Part shown: one piece after another, positions 45,701 to 56,246 of the stretch | How the letters are laid out: each line of letters starts with the position of its first letter | Numbering within the stretch: the first letter of the stretch is position 1 | Source: Timema cristinae | Lineage: Eukaryota; Arthropoda; Insecta; Phasmatodea; Timematidae | Length of the DNA: 64,000 bases | Direction: 5' to 3' | Assembly: GCA_039000515.1 (NCBI GenBank) | Contig: JBCFYV010000560.1 | Location: 30,203-94,202 of the forward strand | Translations under genes and position numbers: made by a program | Notes under the pieces: model-generated | The model's input: the letters and a program-made list of their open reading frames with translations, nothing else | The model's database searches: none | What the model was told of the DNA's origin: nothing

Positions 45701-45859
45701 AAAAGATCGGCTAAGCTGTGTCCCAAGTGGTGTGGCCCGTGGGAGGTGACTAAGTTCCTCACCCCTGTCACGGTCCTCCTTCAGAAAGTTGCAGACGACA
45801 CCGAGACGAGACGCGCTCACGTCAGCCACATAAAAAAGCGCGAGTCCAAGAGTCCATAG
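42725..45859 (+). CDS. Gypsy pol polyprotein (protease, RT, RNase H, integrase)
   Basis: The frame is open from 42725 without an ATG, as expected for a frameshift product; from 42851 onward it has 1002 codons, the numbering used here. Protease: DTGSS at 3-7 and YDIILGND at 72-79. RT: VVDYRKIN 211-218, motif A D248, YLDD 310-313. RNase H: D459, EKE 498-500, D525, D568. Integrase: zinc-binding H662, H669, C699, C702, core D731, D791, E826 (34 residues between the last two), and the GPY/F module near 959-976 ('KWCGPWEV'). No chromodomain is seen. All catalytic residues are present, so the enzyme set looks intact. Expression would depend on gag translation, which is blocked by the stop at 41892. 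Confidence 0.96.
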   Translation: MFSGKRVTRGGEKGPTTRKVSKHNYPLPPVVGVTIGSKTGSALLDTGSSGSFINSTFLDSVIGSKKIPIEHIDTRPFIVGNGNLLLASKKINLSIKIAGFSWKRSLFCVPALPYDIILGNDFLWETRAIINSSRGELSFEFAPRYIIALCHSSIKSSMYVMNSDEDMVNGIISRFSDVITPRLGKCDVLPYEIVVEDKIPVRSGPYSCAPPKMKIFRELIDDLESKGVIRPSNSPYASPAFIIPKKGEGYRLVVDYRKINKKIQFDPYPMPSIDSAFQHLGRAKVFSLIDLNASFLQCALVESSKKYTAFVTPWRQYEFNRVPLGCSIGGQALSRVLDHVLADIKFDYVFNYLDDICVYSDSMSDHVKHLEEVLCRLRRVGLTVNPDKVTWAKPSIKYLGYVICSGNLLIDPERIRPIVDYPPPRNLKGVMRFIGMCAYYARFIPSFSEIAAPLNSLKKKGVVFCWGEEQARAFDLLKSKLISPEVLRMPDFSMPFLLHVDASAIALGAVLSQRTPEGVRPVAFASRTLTEAERRYSAYEKECLACVTGIERFADYLEQRKFELYTDNMALAWMWNHPKQLGKVGRWVWRLSRFKFSTHHISGKLNVTADALSRMAEDCNPIGAEEITPTSLVIKSIPESFVSIRDHQGSDPWCREIMERIRKGEQVGQYSILRDLLVITMARGKGRKVVVPASVRPMLMKYFHNSIFGGHLGVLKTVKKISREFFWPGQYQDVKEWVSRCEDCQMAKPAHNSRVGLHSADVAQRPWEKVFVDYVGPITRSSLGNSCILVLVDAFSKFVILIPLRNMKATTTVNALCRRVWAFFGAPKTIVSDNGPCFRSATFHDMCFGWGIRHITTSPYHPGPNHVERFNRNLGIALTIFHNQVQQKWDRELDFLNMAFNSAYHESTGCSPASVFLGRELVHPLFNIWDIHPLLMDSDEVSLEDRCRSVLDHLRKAQKRVANAYNKGRIPVSFKVGDLVLCKDFPLSSAVDKRSAKLCPKWCGPWEVTKFLTPVTVLLQKVADDTETRRAHVSHIKKRESKSP
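42734..42778 (+). promoter_or_regulatory. -1 ribosomal frameshift signal between gag and pol
   Basis: The heptamer GGGAAAC (42734-42740) is in the gag frame as G GGA AAC. It is followed by a 5-nt spacer, then a stem of ACGCG/CGCGT (42746-42750 with 42774-42778) and GGTGG/CCACC (42752-42756 with 42768-42772) around one mismatch. The loop AGGGG (42762-42766) can pair with CCCCT (42800-42804), forming a possible pseudoknot. Pol is in the -1 frame and is open from 42725, so the overlap with gag is 42725-42746. Confidence 0.88.
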
Positions 45860-46650
45860 GGATAAATGAGCGTAAATGTGTGTAATTTAGGTTAAATATT
45901 TTGCATATATGTATAGTTATAAGTTAGTTTTAAATAGGAGTATCACCATGATGAAAGCCCGGGCCCGTGGCAAAATGAACTTTAAATTATTTGTGAACTC
46001 CATCTTAATGGAATTGTTGAATTTACGAAAGATGTGATAGTGACCACTGCTTATTATATAAGCAGCAATTTGGGCCAGATAGTAGGACAAAGTGAGACCA
46101 TTCATAGTGACGGAGTGCGTGATGTGCGTTATGTCCTCAAGCCTTCCTCTGAAGATTTACGCTATTTCCATCCTCGTATGAGAGCGAGGGTGTGAATAAA
46201 ACGGCTCATTGAATATGGTCTTGCAAGAAAATGAACTCTAATACTTGTCTCTTATGTGCAGCTCGGAGAACTCCCTTTACCCCACGTCTTCCGTTCCCTA
46301 ATTTTTTTTCCCTGTTCTGTGCGCGGCGGAGGGGAACACTATGGAGAAACGACCTGGCAGATGGCAATGGCGACTCCTAGAGAAGCTTTCCTGGGTGGCC
46401 GCGAGCAAGACCAAGCGTGGGCGGATGGTATAACCATCCGGCATGAGACGGCCAACGGCTAGAGATGCGCCTTCTCAAAATATATGGGCCCAGATGTCTA
46501 TGGGGAAGCGGTGCTGGACCGTGCTGAGGATGACGCAAGAAGAACGACGAGAGTAACCCCGAGCATCTCCGTCTTCCCGAGAAGCCAGGAACAATCAGCG
46601 GTGCCAACGACAACCCCCCCCCCCCCACGCAAGATCAAGGGAGGGAGATT
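45860..46650 (+). other. Gypsy 3' non-coding region
   Basis: The first half is AT-rich, the second GC-rich. Overlapping small ORFs (46256-46462, 46484-46699) show no envelope features such as a signal peptide or furin-like site. A splice-acceptor-like 'cttatgtgcag' ends at 46261. A perfect hairpin CGGATGGT/ACCATCCG with loop ATA lies at 46432-46450. A C-run lies at about 46614-46626. Confidence 0.6.
46637..46648 (+). promoter_or_regulatory. Polypurine tract
   Basis: AAGGGAGGGAGA lies two bases before the 3' LTR, at the position where plus-strand DNA synthesis starts in LTR elements. Confidence 0.88.
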
Positions 46651-48262
46651 TGTAGCAATTATTGCTCCAAGTCAACAAAATGGGGACAGTCAAGCATAAT
46701 ATTTCACTTACCCAATACCACTAATCTGGCCGAGCACCGTGCGCAAACAACACCCGACTACACGAACCACAAGTGAACAACTGCCAAGACTGAGCCGAGT
46801 TCTGCCTCTCGCCACCAGAGCCCGGCACCACCGCTAACATAATCAGTCCGCCCAACTTCAAGAAACGAGAACAAGATGGTAACTGCCAGGCGTTGCCAGA
46901 ATAATATGGAATGTTCTTCTGCCCGCGCACCCCCTTCCTTTGTGCCTATCCTGTTCGATGAGTGAGCCATATAAAAGACCATCCGTCGAGGAAGACGCCA
47001 CTCTTGGACTTGGCTGCGACCATGTAGGGATAAGCGTCGGCGTAAAGGACATATTATATTAATGTAAGAATAAAATCCAATTTCGGTTAAATGTAAATTT
47101 GGGAACTAGTCAAAATTCTTTTTAGATCTTTTATCAAATTTAATTATAATGTATTTGGGTTAATCTTCGTCTTTTGATATATTTTATAATGAGCGTATTG
47201 TAAAGTCAGGCATCTTCTGTATTATGAATATTAGGCGTTATGCGCGAACTTTATTCTCAACCAAGTAACTTTTTTGTCTCTATTGTAAATATGGCACTTT
47301 GGGTTTGGTAAACATTAAGGCGGGAAAGTGTTTGGAATATGGTGCTGAGAATTTCAATGTTAGCAGAATGGAGTATTGCACTAGATTATTATATAGATCA
47401 ACTTAACTTTATATATTTTTTTTTACTAGTTTCTCGATTGTTGTTTTTAGGATAGTTTTGTCATTATCTTTTTGTGCCAAAATAGTAACAAATAAACAAA
47501 CTTAATGGGGCAATGTTAGGAAATATCCTTGATACTTATAATTGTATTATACTCCTTGTTTAGGACATAGGCTAAAGCTTTTGTGAGTTACGCTAGTAGG
47601 TTGTTAGCGTTAAAGTTTAATGGTAGTGGTATGAGGTATTTTGATGGAACTAAAACTTTTAGTAACAGGTGGCTTTGTGCAACAACATCAAAAATGTGTT
47701 AGTTTGGTAAGATTATTTACTATATGACGTATGGTCATATTAAGTTAATGTTATGCATCAATAATTGTCTTTACGTAATATGTTTAGGGTACTTAATAAA
47801 TAATGTAACGATTAGAAGGAAAAGAGTAAATATTTATGGAACTATATTTTTTTTTGGATAATATATATATAACTGAATTATTAAATGCTCTTCAAATAAT
47901 ATGCTTATTATTTAATAAAGTTTGGCATTAATTAAAGCTAAAAGATTCTAAGACTTGAAGTTATTCTATTTCATAAATACGCCATATTATCCCTATGTCT
48001 AGAAAAGGTGCGAGGGATTAGCCTTCAACCTTTTTATATGTTGATATGTCAGGTAACCAGTGAAGGTGGACCGTGTTTTCCCGCTACTCATAAGAGTGAG
48101 TGGCGTGCGCTGGGGACATGCTAAATGTCCAGCATTTTATAATTCACAACTTAGGATATTCACTTTGCACGCTCCTCTATATTCTATTTTATTTCCCTTT
48201 AACTGTAGATTTTGTTTATATTTATGTTTTGTATCCCTCTAGTTTGGAGCTTTGGGATTACA
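46651..48262 (+). repeat. 3' LTR (1612 bp)
   Basis: Matches the 5' LTR with nine substitutions and two single-base deletions. It ends in the CA before the CCCT duplication. Confidence 0.97.
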
Positions 48263-48404
48263 CCCTGTTACGTTGGTGTTGTGCTCCAAATGAGTCTACT
48301 AATTAATATATTACATTTCTCATGTCATTTCATCATTTATGTTGCCATCATCAACAATATTGGCACCTACGACTATGACCGAGTGGTCTAAGCTCCAAGG
48401 TATT

Positions 48405-48640
48405 TTTAGGTGTACCTAGTCTTACTACCCGTCCAAGCTATCCACATATTTACACTCAAAAGGCAACGATGAGGAACATCATTTAGGAGTAATGTATCCG
48501 CGTTTTTTTGTAAACGGAGAAGGAAACACAATTTAAGGGAAAAAACCTCTCAGTGCAGTCGCCCAGAATTTGAACCCCGACCTGTCTGTCACCAATAAAC
48601 AAGTATATTTTGAGAGTGACTACTTAGAAAACAAGACCGT
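48405..48640 (-). mobile_element. SINE-A copy, strongly diverged
   Basis: On the plus strand 'agtcttactacccgtccaag' resembles the reversed tail. 'ggagaaggaaacacaattta' and 'cccagaatttgaaccccgac' correspond to body and B-box region. A tRNA-like A-box motif, 'gaccgagtggtctaagctcc', at 48378-48397 lies just outside and may be a separate relic. Confidence 0.5.
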
Positions 48641-49024
48641 AGTCTGTTTGGGCACTGGGCTGATGACGTGCTTCAGGGCAGTGCTTGAAGCGGTTCTTTA
48701 ATCACTATAGAGATAAACACCCAGCATTGTTAGTAATGTGAATTGCGCTGTTTGGTCCTATTTGTTTGTGAATATCTTTGCAACTTATTGCTGACCATCC
48801 GCTATCTTCAGGGCTGAGCGGACAGATACAGTTTTTCTTTGGGGACGTTATGCTCCATCCATTGGATTTTGTTTTTCGTCAGTAAAGACTTCTCTAGTTA
48901 TTATTTATTTCTTTTAGGTATTTTACGTGCACTTTCTATACTGACTGATTATATGCTCACAATAATTTCTATGTGCTAGAGTGAAAGGGTCTACCAATTT
49001 TACCAAGAAATATTTCCACAATCG

Positions 49025-49170
49025 ACATGGGCCCGATGGATGTTACTTCCCCTTGTACTACGGAATTTTTTCGCCCAAGAAAAATTCGTTAACCCCGGCT
49101 GGATTTGAACAACGAACATCGAGTCCTGAGACCAGCAATTTATTTCCAGACAACCGAGGATGACACTTTT
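49025..49170 (-). mobile_element. SINE-C copy, diverged
   Basis: On the minus strand it reads 'tgtcatcctcggttgtctgg', 'gatgttcgttgttcaaatcc', 'gtacaaggggaagtaacatc' and 'cgggcccatgtcgatt', in the order of the copy at 37070. Confidence 0.65.
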
Positions 49171-49970
49171 TTTTTGACTTTCCCAAGTCGCGAAAGGCAG
49201 GCTCCACCTCCTTTAAAATATGTTTGTATGGTAATATTTTACCTGTTGCTGTCACAGTAACTTTTTAGTTGTTATTTTGACAGGAAACTTTCGTGTATTT
49301 TTATATTAAATATTTAAAGTTGAAATGTGTTCCAAAAATAAAAGGAGGAAAATAAGAAAGAGGATGGCAAACTCCCGTATTCCGCTCTGCCGTGTGTGAG
49401 AGCCAAATCTTCTGCCCCCCCCCCCCCCCCCCTACATGTGGGACCAAGCTAAGCGAGGGTGGGAAGCCATCGACTTGCCAAGCCTGTGTCTATCTACGCG
49501 CTTTCAGGCGCTAGAATACTCCAGCAGAAATACGGAAATGACAGAAACCAAGCGGATTTATAATGTCCCTGGGTATAGCTGTCCAGCAGTAGGGGAACAA
49601 ACAGGGAAGGAGGAAAATACAAATTCTAATACAATATTTGTGGTGACACCACTATTAAGATACATAATTCGATTCACAAAGCTCCATTCTACGCTCCTAT
49701 ACCAATTACCTTTCATTTCCCTGGCATTTACGTTTCAATGATTAACCAAAATATGTGAATCTTTAGACTCTTAAGAGTGTAAAATGTCAACTTTTAAACC
49801 ATGTTTACTTGGGCATAGAGTCATAGAAAATAGTGCTTTGTTCAATCCATTAAACACCAAAATCGTGTGCTGTTAAACGTTTTGTTAACATTTAACATAA
49901 TTGCAAGATATGACTGCCAACATCTCAGCTATCTAGGCATTACCCTTAACATGGATGAGTGTGAGAAAAG
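49171..49970. other. Unassigned DNA with a C-run
   Basis: A run of about 18 C lies at 49416-49433. The 101-aa ORF at 49436-49741 has no recognised motif. Confidence 0.45.
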
Positions 49971-50424
49971 AATATATGACTCTAGTAGAGTAGGATAGAG
50001 CAGTTACAGCAGACAAGAGAAATGCCACCAGAGCCACTCCACTGAAAGGAATATATGACTCTAGTAGAGTAGGATAGAGCAGTTACAGCAGACAAGAGAA
50101 ATGCCACCAGAGCCACTCCACTGAAAGGAATATATGACTCTAGTAGAGTAGGATAGAGCAGTTACAGCAGACAAGAGAAATGCCACCAGAGCCACTCCGT
50201 TGAAAGGAAGATATGACTCTAGTAGAGTAGGATAGAGCAGTTACAGCAGACAAGAAAAATGCCACCAGAGCCACTCCACTGAAAGGAATATATGACTCTA
50301 GTAGAGTAGGATAGAGCAGTTACAGCAGACAAGAAATGCCACCAGAGCCACTCCGTTGAAAGGAAGATATAACTCTAGTAGAGTAGGATAGAGCAGTTAC
50401 AGCAGACAAGAGAAATGCCACCAA
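49971..50424. repeat. 79-bp tandem repeat, about 6 copies
   Basis: Starts of 'tatatgactc' at 49973, 50052 and 50131 give a 79-bp period. The unit is a 38-bp segment with 'gactctagtagagtaggata' followed by 41 bp with 'ttacagcagacaagagaaat' and 'gccaccagagccactccact'. Confidence 0.93.
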
Positions 50425-51105
50425 ATCCACTCCACTGGTTACAGCAGACAAGAGAAATGTCACCAAAGCCACTCCACTGGTTACAGCAGACAAGAGAAAT
50501 GCCACCAAAGCCACTCCACTGGTTACAGCAGACAAGAGAAATGCCACCAGAGCCACTCCACTGGTTACAGCAGACAAGAGAAATGCCACCAGAGCCACTC
50601 CACTGGTTACAGCAGACAAGAGAAATGCCACCAAAGCCACTCCACTGGTTACAGCAGACAAGAGAAATGCCACCAAAGCCACTCCACTGGTTACAGCAGA
50701 CAAGAGAAATGCCACCAAAGCCACTCCACTGGTTACAGCAGACAAGAGAAATGCCACCAAAGCCACTCCACTGGTTACAGCAGACAAGAGAAATGCCACC
50801 AGAGCCACTCCACTGGTTACAGCAGACAAGAGAAATGCCACCAAAGCCACTCCACTGGTTACAGCAGACAAGAGAAATGCCACCAAAGCCACTCCACTGG
50901 TTACAGCAGACAAGAGAAATGCCACCAAAGCCACTCCACTGGTTACAGCAGACAAGAGAAATGCCACCAAAGCCACTCCACTGGTTACAGCAGACAAGAG
51001 AAATGCCACCAAAGCCACTCCACTGGTTACAGCAGACAAGAGAAATGCCACCAAAGCCACTCCACTGGTTACAGCAGACAAGAGAAATGCCACCAAAGCC
51101 ACTCC
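50425..51105. repeat. 42-bp minisatellite, about 16 copies
   Basis: The unit 'ggttacagcagacaagagaa' plus 'atgccaccaaagccactcca' plus 'ct' is the second part of the 79-bp unit with the first 38 bp missing. Copies are nearly identical, with 'accaaagcc' and 'accagagcc' as the main variants. The last copy ends 'ctgaaagga', returning to the longer unit. ORFs of 231-265 aa here only reflect a unit divisible by three. Confidence 0.96.
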
Positions 51106-53030
51106 GCTGAAAGGAAGTGATTATTGAAAACTTTTGAACAAAGTCAGGGGTAAAAACCTGCGACTGTACCACATGCTTATCAATAGCGTAAATGTGGTTT
51201 AACGCAAATTTCCGCTAGGTCTATAATACTGCAGGAGATGTCTGTGATAAATAGTGTTATTAGGTCATATCCCCCGTAATGTAGGCGGGCGGGAAGGGTT
51301 GTTAATCCAACATGACCGGCTTGCAGCTCATCAGGTCATCAATATTCCCATTGGTTTTCTGCATATCTCCACTTTTGTCTATCCTGTGTCTTTTTTTTTT
51401 TTTTTTTTTTTTTTTGTACTTTCTTCTGCCAATATCGTCCGATCTCTGATTCTTGTACTCCGTCTTGGTCTCCCTCTTGGATTTCCTCCTTCCACATCTC
51501 CTTATATAAGTATTATCCTCGTCAAAATTTATTTTTTCAATATACTACCTACCATGTTAACTCTTATTTGCTAAATACCTTTCCAAAGTTTCCTTTCTTC
51601 ATTTGTTTTTCTTAGTACATCTTCATCTTGCAGCTGGCCACCAAGATTCCATATTTACCGGGAATTTGATTTTCGATGTATTCAACATAATGAATACCCT
51701 ATATTACTTTTGTGCTCTGTCGCTAAACTGCCTGATATATTGAGTAGCCATTTTTGGATAAAACTTCAATTCAGCTTTATAGATCTAACTTTGGCTCTTT
51801 TGTATTTGACTCTGGCCGACCATATGTTTTGAAGTTACTGGTATTGGATGCTGTATATCATACATACCTGGACACCGGTGTGTTCCGTATAATTAAACCT
51901 TATTTTCTATAGTTAGTAACGGGTAGTATGTTTGAAACATGCAGCACTTTAGAGTGAGTAGTAAATAGTCTATTGTGTTAAAAGCCATCCATTCATCTAT
52001 TTTACACATTCCATCGGTGTTTAGAGATGAAAACTTCCAGCAGCGGTTGCTTGCGACCTAATAAGTAGGTGAGAGGGCTGGATTGAGGGAGACGGACTAT
52101 AAATAAATAAATATACAAAAGTTTGGGGCCTCTAGCGAGCAAATTACTCCGTATCTGGTCTACATTAGAGCCGATGTTAGTGACACAATTCAAACACCAA
52201 AGCGTGATCGTGAGAATAACTGGTATAGCTGCTTTTGTTTGATTGAAACTCATCGAATGTTCTAGCGTCCTCAGGATCAATTAAATTGAAATTTTTTCTT
52301 TAGAACTTTGGATACAGCGATTGAATTCGTTCTATTTTATTAACAAGAATTATTTTTTCCAGAATTTTTTTAATATATATTTCAAATTTTCCAGCTCTGA
52401 TCTTTTTATCTATAGTGAATAAGATATTTTTTTCGGTGTTATCTCATTGCATTGTTGATGTTACCCTCGGTACAATGTTGGTAAACCTGTGTCCCAAGCA
52501 CTCACCCTCATCTCCCGACATTCCTCTCTGGGTGTAGTGACAGACTCGCGGCAATGTATTCCTGACCCGGCTGACAGACAGACAGACAGACCATCAATCA
52601 ATCAACCCCCAGTGTGGCACGGACAGGGGGAAATACGCTGAAAGAGAGGTTTCCTCTAAATTAAACAAATATAGAATATTACACGAACTGTGTGCTTGTC
52701 CAGTTTAATTAAGCCGCGTGTCAAATGTCACCATCCATCATACCTCAATAGCATGCATGCTATATAGCACGTACTCTAGGGGAGAGATGCGGGAAATAGT
52801 TTCATCCAGTACAAGCTCCGGGAACGCGATAATTAATATATACAACTTTTTCTCGTCTTAGCAAACTTTCTTATTACAAAAAAACTCAACGTGGCTGCTA
52901 TTCGAACGTTTGGAATTTCACTTGTCTGTTTTTTGTCCGCGATAACTGCCAAACACGTTGACCAATTTTAGCAAAATATAGTAGGGATGTTCTTTGATCT
53001 GAGGCTGAACAACGGTTATTCTCTATGATA
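51106..53030. other. Unassigned DNA
   Basis: About 1.9 kb without a recognised gene. It has a T-run of about 25 at 51391-51415. ORFs at 51254-51574 and 52002-52280 show no known motif. GACA and TCAA microsatellites lie near 52571-52601. Confidence 0.45.
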
Positions 53031-53282
53031 TTTATTTATTTAGCACCGCGTCTTACTACCCGTTCGGTTATACGCTCAAGTACTAAGCTAATAGATTAGC
53101 GATTGAGAAGGTTGAATTTAGAGGAAGTGAACCCGCATTTGTGTGGAGGGAAAGTAGAAAACCATTTTGGAAAACCTAGCTCCAGTTCACCCGACCGAGA
53201 TTCGAACCTCGATTTCCCCGTCCTCGGCAGTCTATCTCAAGACGAAACTAGCGCGTTAGCTAAGTATGACACCGAGGCGGGT
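53031..53282 (-). mobile_element. SINE-A copy
   Basis: Minus-strand copy with head 'cctcggtgtcatacttagct', B box 'gaggttcgaatctcggtcgg', body, tail and a short TAAA-type end. It lies about 100 bp from the 31-bp minisatellite. Confidence 0.85.
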
Positions 53283-53387
53283 ATCGGACGCAGTTGAGAT
53301 GGCATTTATAGAAACACATGGCGCTGTGAGAGATATAGTGCTAGTGGCCTTGCAGGCTTGGGAATAGTTCCACATTTAGATAAGACC

Positions 53388-56165
53388 ACGAGTTGAGGTG
53401 GGAGTGTAGGGCCACACCACGAGGTGAGGTGGGAGTGTAGGGCCACACCACGAGTTGAGGTGGGAGTGTAGGACCACACCACAAGTTGAGGTGGGAGTGT
53501 AGGACCACACCACGAGCTGAGGTGGGAGTGTAGGGCCACACCACGAACTGAGGTGGGAGTGTAGGGCCACACCACGAGCTGAGGTGGGAGTGTAGGACCA
53601 CACCACGAGGTGAGGTGGGAGTGTAGGGCCACACCACGAGGTGAGGTGGGAGTGTAGGACCACACCACGAGGTGAGGTGGGAGTGTAGGACCACACCACG
53701 AGGTGAGGTGGGAGTGTAGGACCACACCACGAGGTGAGGTGGGAGTGTAGGGCCACACCACGAGGTGAGGTGGGAGTGTAGGACCACACCACGAGGTGAG
53801 GTGGGAGTGTAGGACCACACCACGAGGTGAGGTGGGAGTGTAGGACCACACCACGAGGTGAGGTGGGAGTGTAGGGCCACACCACGAGCTGAGGTGGGAG
53901 TGTAGGGCCACACCACGAGGTGAGGTGGGAGTGTAGGGCCACACCACGAGTTGAGGTGGGAGTGTAGGGCCACACCACGAGTTGAGGTGGGAGTGTAGGG
54001 CCACACACGAGTTGAGGTGGGAGTGTAGGGCCACACACGAGTTGAGGTGGGAGTGTAGGACCACACCACGAGTTGAGGTGGGAGTGTAGGACCACACCAC
54101 GAGCTGAGGTGGGAGTGTAGGGCCACACCACGAGCTGAGGTGGGAGTGTAGGACCACACCACGAGGTGAGGTGGGAGTGTAGGGCCACACCACGAGCTGA
54201 GGTGGGAGTGTAGGGCCACACCACGAGCTGAGGTGGGAGTGTAGGGCCACACCACGAGGTGAGGTGGGAGTGTAGGACCACACCACGAGGTGAGGTGGGA
54301 GTGTAGGACCACACCACGAGGTGAGGTGGGAGTGTAGGGCCACACCACGAGTTGAGGTGGGAGTGTAGGGCCACACCACGAGTTGAGGTGGGAGTGTAGG
54401 ACCCCACCACACAGTTGAGGTGGGAGTGTAGGACCACACCACGAGCTGAGGTGGGAGTGTAGGGCCACACCACGAGCTGAGGTGGGAGTGTAGGGCCACA
54501 CCACGAGCTGAGGTGGGAGTGTAGGACCACACCACGAGGTGAGGTGGGAGTGTAGGGCCACACCACGAGGTGAGGTGGGAGTGTAGGGCCACACCACGAG
54601 GTGAGGTGGGAGTGTAGGGCCACACCACGAGTTGAGGTGGGAGTGTAGGACCACACCACGAGGTGAGGTGGGAGTGTAGGACCACGAGTTGAGGTGGGAG
54701 TGTAGGACCACACCACGAGGTGAGGTGGGAGTGTAGGACCACACCACGAGCTGAGGTGGGAGTGTAGGACCACGAGTTGAGGTGGGAGTGTAGGACCACA
54801 CCACGAGGTGAGGTGGGAGTGTAGGACCACACCACGAGCTGAGGTGGGAGTGTAGGGCCACACCACGAGCTGAGGTGGGAGTGTAGGACCACACCACAAG
54901 TTGAGGTGGGAGTGTAGGGCCACACCTCGAGGTGAGGTGGGAGTGTAGGGCCACACCACGAGCTGAGGTGGGAGTGTAGGGCCACACCACGAGGTGAGGT
55001 GGGAGTGTAGGACCACACCACGAGGTGAGGTGGGAGTGTAGGACCACGAGTTGAGGTGGGAGTGTAGGGCCACACCACGAGCTGAGGTGGGAGTGTAGGA
55101 CCACACCACGAGGTGAGGTGGGAGTGTAGGGCCACACCACAAGGTGAGGTGGGAGTGTAGGGCCACACCACGAGGTGAGGTGGGAGTGTAGGGCCACACC
55201 ACGAGTTGAGGTGGGAGTGTAGGACCACACCACGAGGTGAGGTGGGAGTGTAGGACCACACCACGAGCTGAGGTGGGAGTGTAGGACCACGAGTTGAGGT
55301 GGGAGTGTAGGACCACACCACGAGGTGAGGTGGGAGTGTAGGGCCACACCACGAGTTGAGGTGGGAGTGTAGGGCCACACCACGAGTTGAGGTGGGAGTG
55401 TAGGACCACGAGTTGAGGTGGGAGTGTAGGACCACACCACGAGGTGAGGTGGGAGTGTAGGACCACGAGTTGAGGTGGGAGTGTAGGACCACACCACGAG
55501 GTGAGGTGGGAGTGTAGGGCCACACCACGAGGTGAGGTGGGAGTGTAGGGCCACACCACGAGCTGAGGTGGGAGTGTAGGGCCACACCACGAGTTGAGGT
55601 GGGAGTGTAGGACCACGCCACGAGGTGAGGTGGGAGTGTAGGGCCACACCACGAGCTGAGGTGGGAGTGTAGGGCCACACCACGAGCTGAGGTGGGAGTG
55701 TAGGGCCACACCACGAGTTGAGGTGGGAGTGTAGGACCACGAGGTGAGGTGGGAGTGTAGGACCACACCACGAGCTGAGGTGGGAGTGTAGGGCCACACC
55801 ACGAGCTGAGGTGGGAGTGTAGGGCCACACCACGAGTTGAGGTGGGAGTGTAGGACCACACCACGAGGTGAGGTGGGAGTGTAGGGCCACACCACGAGGT
55901 GAGGTGGGAGTGTAGGGCCACACCACGAGCTGAGGTGGGAGTGTAGGGCCACACCACGAGGTGAGGTGGGAGTGTAGGACCACACCACAAGTTGAGGTGG
56001 GAGTGTAGGACCACACCACGAGCTGAGGTGGGAGTGTAGGGCCACACCACGAGCTGAGGTGGGAGTGTAGGACCACACCACGAGGTGAGGTGGGAGTGTT
56101 GGGCCACACCACGAGCTGAGGTGGGAGTGTAGGGCCACACCACGAGCTGAGGTGGGAGTGCAGGG
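53388..56165. repeat. 31-bp minisatellite, about 90 copies
   Basis: The unit is 'gtgtagggccacaccacgag' plus 'ttgaggtggga' (31 bp). Main variants are gggcc/ggacc and gagtt/gaggt/gagct. Shorter units lacking five bases (ggaccacgag) or one base (ccacacacgag) also occur. All three minus-strand frames stay open for 920-954 codons because no unit creates a stop. The plus strand is G-rich. Confidence 0.97.
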
Positions 56166-56246
56166 AACACAAGTTAAAGGCAGTATTTTTATAGTTTTTA
56201 TAACAAATTTTCCTTTTTTGCCAAAATAAATAAATTATGCCGACAC

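Larger units (their letters stand above)
39972..48262 (+). mobile_element. Complete Ty3/Gypsy LTR retrotransposon
   Basis: The 8291-bp element has two LTRs (39972-41585, 46651-48262), each starting TG and ending CA. The 4-bp target duplication CCCT lies at 39968-39971 and 48263-48266. The order is leader, gag, pol (protease, RT, RNase H, integrase), a 3' non-coding region and a polypurine tract. No envelope gene is recognised. The pol domain order is that of Ty3/Gypsy. I count nine substitutions and two 1-bp indels between the LTRs (about 0.6 percent), so insertion was recent. One gag stop codon makes this copy probably non-autonomous. Confidence 0.97.

Noticed and set aside
46256..46699. Envelope gene of the Gypsy element
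   Set aside because: The two ORFs are under 72 aa and lack a signal peptide, cleavage site or membrane anchor.
50320..51172. ORFs of 231-265 aa in the 42-bp array, both strands
   Set aside because: Pure repeat translation with no non-repetitive coding part.
53306..56170. Three overlapping minus-strand ORFs of 920-954 aa
   Set aside because: They consist of translated 31-bp repeat units; no start context, domain or unique sequence supports a gene.
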